A stretch of 10,751 nt of DNA, from contig JBEVEP010000320.1 in NCBI GenBank assembly GCA_040512755.1, positions 1 to 10,751 of the forward strand. Direction: 5' to 3'. Positions 5,095 to 10,751 of the stretch are shown piece by piece. The notes under the pieces are model-generated. The model worked only from the letters and a program-made list of their open reading frames with translations, ran no database searches and had not been told where the DNA came from. The DNA is from JBEVEP01 sp040512755 (GTDB lineage Bacteria; Pseudomonadota; Alphaproteobacteria; Rhizobiales; Rhizobiaceae). The first letter of the stretch is position 1; the number at the start of each line of letters is the position of its first letter. Both the position numbers and the translations under genes were made by a program.

Positions 5095-6660
5095 CTACCA
5101 CCACATATCCGGTTCAAAGCGCCCGGCGGCCTGCTCTATCACATGGCCGGTCCGGAACAGCGTCTCTTCGTCAAAGGGCCGTCCGATGAGCTGAAGCCCC
5201 AATGGCAGACCCTTCTCATCAAGGCCGGCAGGAATGGCGATGCCAGGAAGACCGGCCATGTTCACCGTGACCGTGAAAATGTCGTTCAGGTACATTTTCA
5301 CCGGATCGGCTGCCATGTCCTCATCGGCAATGCCGAAGGCAGCGGAAGGCGTCGCAGGCGTCAGGATCGTGTCGATCCCGGCATTGAAGACGTTCTCGAA
5401 ATCCCTCTTGATCAGGGTGCGGACCTTCTGCGCCTGCAGATAATACGCGTCATAGTAACCGGCAGACAGGACATAAGTCCCGATCATGATGCGGCGCTTG
5501 ACCTCGCGACCGAATCCTGCAGCGCGGGTCTTCTCATACATGTCCACGATGTCCTTGCCGGGTACGCGGAGCCCGTAACGAACGCCATCATAGCGGGCAA
5601 GGTTCGACGACGCCTCGGCGGGAGCAACGATGTAGTAAGCTGGCAACGCATATTTCGTATGCGGCAGAGAGATGTCAATGATCTCCGCGCCGGCATCCTT
5701 CAGCCATGCAATTCCCTTCTGCCAAAGGGCCTCGATCTCGTCCGGCATGCCCTCGACGCGGTATTCCTTTGGAATTCCGACTTTCATGCCGCGAACCGAC
5801 TGACCGATCGCGGCTTCGTAGTCGGGCACTGGACGATCGACCGATGTCGTGTCCTTCGGATCAACCGACGCCATCGACTTCAGCATGATCGCCGCGTCGC
5901 GAATGTCGCGCGTGATCGGGCCTGCCTGATCGAGCGAAGAAGCGAAGGCTACGATACCCCAGCGCGAGCAGCGCCCGTAGGTCGGCTTGATGCCGACCGT
6001 ACCGGTGAAAGCGGCTGGCTGACGGATGGAGCCGCCGGTATCGGTTGCGGTTGCGCCGGCGCAGAGGAATGCCGAAACTGCCGCGGCTGAACCGCCCGAC
6101 GACCCTCCCGGAACCAGCCTTGCGTTGTCGAGCGCACGTTCGGTACGAACACCCCCGCTGGACACGAAACCGCCCTCTCCCATGTGGGTCGTCGGCATAA
6201 CGGTAGTCAATGCGCGGGAGCGCCGCCAGGGATTGACCACCGGCCCGTAATACGACGTTTCATTGGACGAGCCCATGGCGAATTCGTCCATGTTCAGCTT
6301 GCCCAGCATCACCGCCCCATCCGCCCACAGATTGGCGGTCACGGTCGATTCGTAGCGCGGCTTGAAACCGTCGAGCACATGGCTGCAAGCCTGCGTGTGG
6401 ACCCCCTCGGTGCCGAAGAGATCCTTGATGCCGAGGGGAATTCCTTCCAGCGCACCGCCAGAATTGTTGGCTAGTTTCTCGTCAGAGGCCTTCGCCATCG
6501 CGCGCGCCTTATCATGGGTCACGGCGACATAGGCGTTGAGCGTCCCGTTGGCGCGATCGATCGCCGAGAGATAAGCATCGGCGAGTTCCGCCGAGGTGAT
6601 CTCCTTGGCCTTGAGCTTGGTGCGAGCGTCCGCGATCGTCAGTCTGGTCAGGTCGGTCAT
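5095..6660 (-). CDS. gatA: Aspartyl/glutamyl-tRNA amidotransferase subunit A
   Basis: 521 residues. GatA is the amidase subunit of GatCAB, which releases ammonia from glutamine so that misacylated Glu-tRNA(Gln) (and Asp-tRNA(Asn)) can be converted to the correct aminoacyl-tRNA. The Ser-cisSer-Lys triad is in place: K79 in GIPLGIKDLFG, S187 in PGGSSGGSAAAV and S211 in DTGGSIRQPAAF. The S187-S211 spacing of 24 matches S. aureus GatA, but K79-S187 is 108 instead of 75, because of an in-frame insertion at about residues 148-178. As I recall, relatives such as Brucella are about 490 residues, so the insertion accounts for the extra length. The start ATG at 6660-6658 shares its A with the stop of the upstream acetyltransferase gene (TGATG), implying coupled translation. 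gatB is not in the window. Confidence 0.97.
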   Translation of the reverse strand: MTDLTRLTIADARTKLKAKEITSAELADAYLSAIDRANGTLNAYVAVTHDKARAMAKASDEKLANNSGGALEGIPLGIKDLFGTEGVHTQACSHVLDGFKPRYESTVTANLWADGAVMLGKLNMDEFAMGSSNETSYYGPVVNPWRRSRALTTVMPTTHMGEGGFVSSGGVRTERALDNARLVPGGSSGGSAAAVSAFLCAGATATDTGGSIRQPAAFTGTVGIKPTYGRCSRWGIVAFASSLDQAGPITRDIRDAAIMLKSMASVDPKDTTSVDRPVPDYEAAIGQSVRGMKVGIPKEYRVEGMPDEIEALWQKGIAWLKDAGAEIIDISLPHTKYALPAYYIVAPAEASSNLARYDGVRYGLRVPGKDIVDMYEKTRAAGFGREVKRRIMIGTYVLSAGYYDAYYLQAQKVRTLIKRDFENVFNAGIDTILTPATPSAAFGIADEDMAADPVKMYLNDIFTVTVNMAGLPGIAIPAGLDEKGLPLGLQLIGRPFDEETLFRTGHVIEQAAGRFEPDMWW

Positions 6661-7124
6661 CAGGCGAGCTTCTTTTCGTAAAAACGGGAAAAGCCGGAAT
6701 CGGGATAGTCGAGGACTGCGCCGCAGGTGGTGAAGCCGCCGCGCTCGTAGACGCGGTAGGCCGGCTCGAAGCCCGGCGCCTCGCCTGTTTCCAGAACCAG
6801 GCGGGCGATGTGCTTCTGACGCGCAAGGCCTTCTATCTGTTGCAGGATTGCGGTGCCGACGCGCTTGCCGCGCACTTCCGGCAGGGTGAACATGCGCTTC
6901 ACCTCACCAACGCTGTTACCATGGTCTTTCAGCGCGCCCATGCCTACAGGACGGCCCTCGGCGCGCGCGACGAACAGGGTCACCGACGGTTCGGCCATCT
7001 GCTCGACGGTAAGCTGGAACTGGAATTCGCGCGGCGTCAGCGGGATCAGGTAGGCGTTAAGGTCAGCGACCAGAGCGCGGACATCATCCTGCAGCGGCGT
7101 TTCCTGGGCGATGGTGACGGCCAA
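6660..7124 (-). CDS. GNAT-family N-acetyltransferase
   Basis: 154 residues. The acetyl-CoA binding motif A of the GNAT fold is visible as EVKRMFTLPEVRGKRVGTAIL (part of 74-94), where RGKRVG is the R/Q-x-x-G-x-G/A pyrophosphate loop. The beta strand FVARAEGRPVGMGALK (51-66) and the end strand FTTCG with a terminal FYEKKL are also typical. The substrate cannot be predicted. No ATG fits: the frame begins with TTG at 7124-7122, six bases after the gatC stop, with a GGAG in the last codons of gatC serving as ribosome binding site. The stop overlaps the gatA ATG by one base. Placement between gatC and gatA, coupled on both sides, suggests a maintained operon; whether it acts on translation components is speculation. 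Confidence 0.9.
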   Translation of the reverse strand: MAVTIAQETPLQDDVRALVADLNAYLIPLTPREFQFQLTVEQMAEPSVTLFVARAEGRPVGMGALKDHGNSVGEVKRMFTLPEVRGKRVGTAILQQIEGLARQKHIARLVLETGEAPGFEPAYRVYERGGFTTCGAVLDYPDSGFSRFYEKKLA

Positions 7125-7130
7125 GGGGCG

Positions 7131-7418
7131 TTACTCCACGACCTTCGGAACGAGGAAGAAGTCTTCCTGCGTTGCCGGTGCGTTGGCGACGATCTCATCC
7201 GGGATGTTGCCATCGGTGACCACATCCTGGCGCTTTTTCATCTCCATCGGGGTGACCGACGTCATCGGCTCGACACCAGTGACATCGACTTCATTCAACT
7301 GCTCGACGAACCCCAGGATGGTGTTCAATTCGCCGGTCATTCTCTCGGCGTCGTTGGCGGAGACAGCAATGCGGGAAAGGTGCGCGACGCGCTTCACCGT
7401 GGCGATATCAACGGACAT
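7131..7418 (-). CDS. gatC: Aspartyl/glutamyl-tRNA amidotransferase subunit C
   Basis: 95 residues, full length for GatC, the small subunit that wraps around GatA and GatB and stabilises the amidotransferase. Landmarks: the N-terminal helix MSVDIATVKRVAHLSRIAVS, ELNTILGFVEQLNEVDVTGVEP (about 30-51), MTSVTPMEMKKRQDVV (52-67) and the C-terminal FFLVPKVVE. The ATG at 7418-7416 is preceded by GGAG 9 bases upstream (CCGGAGCAATCC). It is the first gene of a gatC - acetyltransferase - gatA cluster, with a good promoter match at 7445-7473. Confidence 0.96.
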   Translation of the reverse strand: MSVDIATVKRVAHLSRIAVSANDAERMTGELNTILGFVEQLNEVDVTGVEPMTSVTPMEMKKRQDVVTDGNIPDEIVANAPATQEDFFLVPKVVE

Positions 7419-7444
7419 GGATTGCTCCGGAACGAGAAGACCGC

Positions 7445-7473
7445 GCTATACCGGCGCCGCGCCCCGAGTGCAA
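7445..7473 (-). promoter_or_regulatory. gatC: Predicted sigma-70-type promoter of the gatC operon
   Basis: On the minus strand: -35 TTGCAC (7473-7468), 17-base spacer, -10 TATAGC (7450-7445), ending 26 bases upstream of the gatC ATG. Spacing is ideal and the location is the only gap before gatC, so the cluster is probably transcribed separately from the upstream hypothetical gene. Confidence 0.6.
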
Positions 7474-7492
7474 CATTCATCGCGCTTTCCGC

Positions 7493-7909
7493 TCAGGGCG
7501 GAGAAATGCCTTCGCAGGAATAATAGGTCGCGTCGTTGCCAGGCATACCATCCGGCTGCGGCACCCGCACCGAGGTCATCTCGAGTTGGGTAGGGCTCAA
7601 TTCGAGGATCGACAGAGTGTCAGGAAAGGCGTGTCCGGGTTCCTGACATAGCGCGGTCACGATCCAGCCCTGCGCCCGGCTTGCTTTGAGGACCTGCAGG
7701 AATTCGCAATTGTGCTCCACGCCTTCGATGCCGCGCGCCGTCAGGATCACATTGCCTTCGTCGAGGACCGCATCCAGCCCGGATTCTTTCGCATTCGCGC
7801 AAAGTTCCTCCGACTGGACATAAACGCCTTTGATGAAATCATCTGATGCCAATGCGGATGTGGCCCAAAGTGCCATCACCAGCACGTATGAAAATCGCCC
7901 CAAGCTCAC
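7493..7909 (-). CDS. Hypothetical secreted protein with four cysteines
   Basis: 138 residues from a GTG at 7909-7907. The N-terminus VSLGRFSYVLVMALWATSALA is a plausible signal peptide with cleavage after residue 21 (SALA/S). The mature protein is about 117 residues, without further membrane segments, and has four cysteines (C37, C68, C88, C132), which would allow two disulfides in the periplasm. The sequence YVQSEELCANAKESG near the start of the mature part resembles the opening of other small exported rhizobial proteins, but I do not recognise a family. The GTG is preferred to the in-frame ATG at 7930 because GAGGGAGG lies 7 bases before it and the signal peptide then begins at once. Its 3' end is 74 bases from gatC, with the gatC promoter in between. 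Confidence 0.75.
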   Translation of the reverse strand: MSLGRFSYVLVMALWATSALASDDFIKGVYVQSEELCANAKESGLDAVLDEGNVILTARGIEGVEHNCEFLQVLKASRAQGWIVTALCQEPGHAFPDTLSILELSPTQLEMTSVRVPQPDGMPGNDATYYSCEGISPP

Positions 7910-8080
7910 AGCGCGCCCTCCCTCGGCCACGGCGTGCCTTCTGCATCCATTCGCACTCGGATCGAAATGTCACACCCAAGATCCGCTGCACGCTCTAAGC
8001 TATTGAATCGGCGCGCTATCCGCCAAAGTCAAGCAACCTCAGGATGACGTGGCGGGGTGCAGGAGCCTCGTCCGAGCGTG

Positions 8081-8788
8081 TCAGAGCGTTACACTGCCGC
8101 CCACCGGCGGGACCTTCACATCGACGCCCGAGTCCTCCATCGCCGACACGAACTTATCCGCCGTCTGATCGAGCATGCCAAAAGTTCCGTAATGGCAGGG
8201 AAGCACGGTTTCGAAATTGAAGAATCGCTCGCAGGCCAGCGCCGCTACTGCGCCTCCCATGGTGAACCGGTCTCCGATCGGCACAATGCCGACTTTCGGC
8301 TGATGGAGCTCGTTGATCAGCGCCATGTCGGAGAAAATATCGGTGTCGCCCATATGATAGAGGGTTTTCTCATTCCTGCAGTGCAGGACCAGGCCGGCTG
8401 GGTTCCCCAGATAGGTATTGGACCCGCCGTCGCTCTGATAGGACGACGAATGGAGCGCATTGACGAAGGTGGTCGTGAAGCCTCCGCAATCGACCGTTCC
8501 CCCATGATTGCCAGGGTTGATCCTGCTCTGGCTCACGCCCTGCCCCACCAGGAACATGCAGATTTCGAAGTTCGCGACGAGCATCGCGTTCGTCGCCTGC
8601 AGGATCGCTGCTGCATCGCCAATATGGTCACCATGACCGTGTGTGAGGAGCACATGGGTGATCCCCTCGGCCGGGCCCTCCCAATCCTTGCTCCAGGAAG
8701 GGTTCTCGGTGAGGTAGGGGTCGATCAGTATCCGAGCGCCGCCAAGCTCGACACGAAAAGCGGAATGTCCATACCAGGTCAGCTTCAT
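8081..8788 (-). CDS. UPF0173 metal-dependent hydrolase (metallo-beta-lactamase fold)
   Basis: 235 residues, normal for the UPF0173 family. It begins MKLTWYGHSAFRVEL, as family members do. Metal ligands of the metallo-beta-lactamase fold are visible: H50, H52, D54 and H55 in THGHGDHIGDA, H113 in NALHSSS, D148 in HMGDTDIF and H199 in LPCHYGTF. The physiological substrate is not known. The ATG at 8788-8786 is chosen over the frame start at 8836 because GAGGAAGGA lies about 8 bases upstream and the family N-terminus starts exactly here. It is divergent from ruvX (77 bases between the chosen starts) and has a predicted promoter at 8822-8849. Confidence 0.93.
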   Translation of the reverse strand: MKLTWYGHSAFRVELGGARILIDPYLTENPSWSKDWEGPAEGITHVLLTHGHGDHIGDAAAILQATNAMLVANFEICMFLVGQGVSQSRINPGNHGGTVDCGGFTTTFVNALHSSSYQSDGGSNTYLGNPAGLVLHCRNEKTLYHMGDTDIFSDMALINELHQPKVGIVPIGDRFTMGGAVAALACERFFNFETVLPCHYGTFGMLDQTADKFVSAMEDSGVDVKVPPVGGSVTL

Positions 8789-8821
8789 TTTGGCGTCCTT
8801 CCTCGATTTTGCTTTTGAACG

Positions 8822-8849
8822 AGGATAGAACGCCAACGGATCAAGTCAA
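8822..8849 (-). promoter_or_regulatory. Predicted promoter of the UPF0173 hydrolase gene
   Basis: On the minus strand: -35 TTGACT (8849-8844), 16-base spacer, -10 TATCCT (8827-8822), 33 bases upstream of the ATG. It lies in the short divergent gap and overlaps the possible 5' extension of ruvX, which supports the shorter ruvX start. Confidence 0.5.
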
Positions 8850-8865
8850 AGGAAAGCCACTGCAT

Positions 8866-9351
8866 TTGGCCGTCGTCACAATCCAGGATCTGCCCGGTTT
8901 CCTGCCGCGAGCCAAAACCCTTGCCGGCCTTGACCTCGGCGACAAGACCATCGGCGTCGCGGTCTCCGACCGCAGCCTCTCCTTTGCCCATCCGCGGCCG
9001 GTGATCATCAGGAAAAAGTTCTCACAGGACGCGGCTTCCCTGCTCGCTCTGTTGGCTCGCGAAGAGGTCGGGGCCGTGGCGATTGGCCTTCCGATCAACA
9101 TGGATGGCAGCGAGGGACCGCGCGCGCAGGCTTCCCGCGCCTTCGTTCGCAACATGGCGAAGATGACCGACCTGCCTTTCATGTTCTGGGACGAGCGGCT
9201 GTCCACGGTCGCGGCCGAGCGGGCGCTGCTGGAAATGGACGTGTCGCGAAAAAAGCGCGAGACGAGGATAGACTCGGCTGCCGCCGCCTTCATCCTGCAG
9301 GGCGTATTAGACCGCCTTCACGTGCTAGGCGCGGAACGCCCGCCGAAATAG
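8866..9351 (+). CDS. ruvX: YqgF/RuvX family putative pre-16S rRNA nuclease / Holliday junction resolvase
   Basis: 161 residues from a TTG at 8866. RuvX (YqgF) has an RNase H-like fold and is linked to 16S rRNA 5' end processing; it was first proposed as a Holliday junction resolvase. The acidic active-site residues are present: D23 in LAGLDLGDKTIGVAVSD (19-35), E110 in FWDERLSTVAAE (107-118) and D136 in RIDSAAAAFILQG (134-146). The AIGLPINMDGSEGPRA motif (72-87) is also typical. No ATG fits the N-terminus. The TTG at 8866 has AAAGGAAAG 9 bases upstream and gives MAVVTIQDLP, similar to the rhizobial start as I recall it; the frame is open back to a TTG at 8809. The 3' end overlaps the convergent small membrane-protein gene by 34 bases. 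Confidence 0.9.
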   Translation: MAVVTIQDLPGFLPRAKTLAGLDLGDKTIGVAVSDRSLSFAHPRPVIIRKKFSQDAASLLALLAREEVGAVAIGLPINMDGSEGPRAQASRAFVRNMAKMTDLPFMFWDERLSTVAAERALLEMDVSRKKRETRIDSAAAAFILQGVLDRLHVLGAERPPK

Positions 9352-9629
9352 CGCTCCCGGCTTGTTCGCGCCCAGGCCGTGATCGACTTCCGGCGGCGGA
9401 AGGCGACGATGCCAGCGACCAGAAACGTGTCGAAGATGCAGGCCCTGGCGACCATTGGAGGAATGGTCGACGGGTCGACCCCCAGCATCTCCCCGTAGAG
9501 CTGGAAGACAAAATCATGCAGACGGCGGCTAAGCATGAGATAGCCGAAATTGATGTCGTTGAGCGACAGGAAGTACCAGCCCCAGAAGAGTGCCAGCGGA
9601 ATTGCCCACAATGCGATCAGATAGCGCAT
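9318..9629 (-). CDS. Small two-helix membrane protein, DUF6105-like
   Basis: 103 residues. Two hydrophobic segments are seen (about 3-21 and 60-77), separated by a polar loop with LNDINFGYLMLSRRLHDFVF (23-42) and LGVDPSTIPPMVARA (49-63), and followed by a basic tail (FRRRK). The WGWYFLSLNDINFGY pattern matches what I remember as DUF6105, a family of rhizobial membrane proteins of unknown function; this was not searched. The ATG at 9629-9627 has GGGAGAG about 8 bases upstream. The C-terminal 34 bases overlap the end of convergent ruvX. Confidence 0.82.
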   Translation of the reverse strand: MRYLIALWAIPLALFWGWYFLSLNDINFGYLMLSRRLHDFVFQLYGEMLGVDPSTIPPMVARACIFDTFLVAGIVAFRRRKSITAWARTSRERYFGGRSAPST

Positions 9630-9748
9630 AGCTCACTCTCCCGGCGGTTCCCTTCTTAAGACGGGACAGCGGATGATGCGCCGCACGGGTCCTGTCCAAG
9701 AGAAGCCACATTGCGGCGGCGGCGGCGCAGCGGCAAATGAAACCAATT

Positions 9749-9769
9749 GTTAAGGTTAATTTCCTTAAC
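9749..9769. promoter_or_regulatory. AT-rich palindrome, possible operator
   Basis: Perfect 7-bp inverted repeat: GTTAAGG at 9749-9755, loop TTAATTT, CCTTAAC at 9763-9769. It stands out as an AT-rich island in a GC-rich gap, 120 bases upstream of the small membrane-protein gene. It contains TTAA three times; the arrangement resembles half-sites of the alphaproteobacterial regulator CtrA, but the spacing between them (2 or 5) does not match TTAA-N7-TTAA. Binding protein unknown. Confidence 0.35.
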
Positions 9770-10006
9770 TTTTGTGTGAAAGCAGTCAGTATCAGCGAGC
9801 TGGTCTGCCTGCGGCCTCATCTGGAAGCAGTCTAATGTCGCCGGTTACCCGTGGCACGTGCACCAGCCTGTGATCCCGCGATTTCGAGAGAGCGATCAGC
9901 GCCAAGGGCACTGATTTTGGAATCAGCTCCTTCGCGTCGACTTTTGATTTGAGCGGCGCGTCATCCCAAACGGTATCCACCTTTGGGCACGCCGCCTAGT
10001 CTAGCG

Positions 10007-10032
10007 GGCGCGGCAATGCGCGCAACCGCGCC
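10007..10032 (-). terminator. GC-rich hairpin downstream of the AidB-like gene, possible terminator
   Basis: GGCGCGG pairs with CCGCGCC (7 bp, perfect) around a 12-base loop that itself contains the palindrome TGCGCGCA. It lies 60-85 bases after the stop codon of the acyl-CoA dehydrogenase gene. There is no T-run after it on the minus strand, so intrinsic termination is uncertain. Confidence 0.35.
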
Positions 10033-10091
10033 GAAAGAGGGCAACCGGCGCACAGCGGCCCGCCTCCTTTCTTACGACGCTGACCGCACGC

Positions 10092-10751
10092 TCAGGTAAC
10101 AGCCGGATAGAGCGTATCGATGATGAGGCGCGCGTCGTGACGGGCATCGAGCATGCCATAGGTGCCGCGCCATAAACCGGCGAGCCGGGTCTCGATGAAC
10201 GCATCGGCCACTCGCCCGGCTCCAAGCCGGCGCAGCTCGGCCGCCGCCGCCGCCAGTGCAAGTTGCTCCGTGAGGATGCGCGCGGAGCCCTCGTCGGATG
10301 ACGCGACCTGCAAGGCAGCGCGAAGCACCCCAATCGTTCCATGCCCGCTCGCACCCAAATCCTGTCCGATACTTTCCAGCACTTCGTCGAACAAAGCGGG
10401 CGCGCGGCCAAGAACGCGAAGCACGTCGAGCGCCATGACATTGCCCGACCCTTCCCAGATCGCGTTGACAGGCGCTTCGCGAAAATACCGCGCGAGCGGC
10501 GCCTCCTCGACATAGCCATTGCCACCCAAACACTCCATCGCCTCGTAGACGAGCGGCGGCGCGATCTTGCAGACCCAGTATTTGACGACCGGCGTCATCA
10601 CCCGCGCGAAGGCTGCGTCGGCACGATTGGTCGGGGCTTCGTCGAAGGAGCGCGCCAGGCGGAACGACAGCGCCGTCGCAGCCGCAACGTCTAGCGACAT
10701 GTCCGCCAAAACACGTTGCATCAGCGGCTGATCGATGAGCGCAGCGCCAAA
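10092..10751 (-). CDS. AidB-like acyl-CoA dehydrogenase, C-terminal part
   Basis: Partial: 219 codons are visible and the frame runs off the right edge without a start, since the residues before the first visible ATG (FGAALIDQPL) also fit the family. The product is an FAD-dependent acyl-CoA dehydrogenase of the AidB subgroup. The diagnostic stretch is AMECLGGNGYVEEAPLARYF followed by REAPVNAIWEGSGNVMALD and VLRVLGR; ECLGGNGYVEE and IWEGSGN are shared with E. coli AidB and ordinary acyl-CoA dehydrogenases, and the long C-terminal helical tail after VLRVL favours AidB. E. coli AidB belongs to the adaptive response to DNA alkylation; whether this one does so or acts in acyl-CoA catabolism cannot be told from the visible part. 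No Ada operator can be examined as the promoter is outside the window. Confidence 0.9.
   Translation of the reverse strand, partial: FGAALIDQPLMQRVLADMSLDVAAATALSFRLARSFDEAPTNRADAAFARVMTPVVKYWVCKIAPPLVYEAMECLGGNGYVEEAPLARYFREAPVNAIWEGSGNVMALDVLRVLGRAPALFDEVLESIGQDLGASGHGTIGVLRAALQVASSDEGSARILTEQLALAAAAAELRRLGAGRVADAFIETRLAGLWRGTYGMLDARHDARLIIDTLYPAVT

Larger units (their letters stand above)
9630..10091. other. Intergenic region; no convincing gene
   Basis: About 460 bases between two minus-strand genes. It holds an AT-rich palindrome at 9749-9769 and a GC-rich hairpin at 10007-10032. A 62-codon minus-strand frame with a GTG start (9792-9980) is present but lacks a ribosome binding site and family resemblance, so it is not called. 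No RNA gene is recognised. Confidence 0.5.

Noticed and set aside
5143..6090. Long plus-strand ORF of 315 codons opposite gatA
   Set aside because: It is antisense to gatA, whose protein is complete with a full catalytic triad; the translated ORF is rich in R, H and D with no recognisable domain, as expected of a shadow in GC-rich DNA.
6810..7523. Plus-strand ORF of 237 codons
   Set aside because: Antisense to gatC and the acetyltransferase gene and spans their junction; no domain seen.
8057..8818. Plus-strand ORF of 253 codons opposite the UPF0173 gene
   Set aside because: Antisense to a gene with complete metal-binding motifs and family start; no domain is recognisable in the plus-strand product.
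8809..8865. Longer ruvX start at TTG 8809
   Set aside because: No ribosome binding site there, the extra 19 residues are unlike the family N-terminus, and the stretch contains the predicted promoter of the divergent gene.
9750..9769. CtrA binding site
   Set aside because: The TTAA tetramers are spaced by 2 or 5 bases rather than the 7 of the consensus; kept only as an unassigned palindrome.
9792..9980. 62-codon minus-strand frame with GTG start in the 9630-10091 gap
   Set aside because: No ribosome binding site, no family resemblance, no signal or membrane segment; could be a decayed fragment, but support is too weak to call.

Overview
The window looks like a chromosomal segment of a Rhizobiales alphaproteobacterium, most likely of the Mesorhizobium/Phyllobacteriaceae type. 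Grounds for this are the GC-rich coding sequence (roughly 58% where counted by hand), very high similarity of the recalled NuoA/B/C/D and GatA/GatC sequences to rhizobial ones, separate nuoC and nuoD genes, gatC and gatA away from gatB, and small rhizobial families (DUF599, a DUF6105-like protein, a YqgF/RuvX protein, an AidB-like acyl-CoA dehydrogenase). The genus is an inference from memory, not from a search.

Region 1 (1-2787, minus strand) is the start of the respiratory complex I operon: nuoA, nuoB, nuoC and the first 256 codons of nuoD. nuoA and nuoB overlap and nuoB and nuoC are 14 bases apart, but nuoC and nuoD are pushed apart by an inserted element of about 444 bp (793-1236). It carries one intact gene for a four-helix-bundle protein of the 23S rRNA intervening-sequence type and is bounded by 34-base imperfect inverted repeats, each built from four heptamers of GTGAATG type. 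In the nuo transcript the two ends could pair at 32 of 34 positions. This is the most interesting object in the window.

Region 2 (2788-3567) is sparse: a likely nuo promoter, one small predicted lipoprotein gene, and about 310 bases in which no gene is seen.

Region 3 (3568-5069) holds a DUF599 membrane protein on the plus strand, convergent with and overlapping a YdcF/ElyC-type DUF218 protein on the minus strand.

Region 4 (5095-7418, minus strand) is the tRNA-dependent amidotransferase cluster gatC - GNAT acetyltransferase - gatA, probably read from a promoter at 7445-7473, with the DUF218 gene just downstream. GatA carries an in-frame insertion of about 30 residues next to its catalytic loop.

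Region 5 (7493-9629) has a secreted hypothetical protein with four cysteines, an UPF0173 metal-dependent hydrolase divergent from ruvX, and a small two-helix membrane protein convergent with and overlapping ruvX. Region 6 (9630-10091) has no convincing gene but contains an AT-rich palindrome and a GC-rich hairpin. Region 7 (10092-10751, minus strand) is the C-terminal 219 codons of an AidB-like acyl-CoA dehydrogenase that runs off the right edge.
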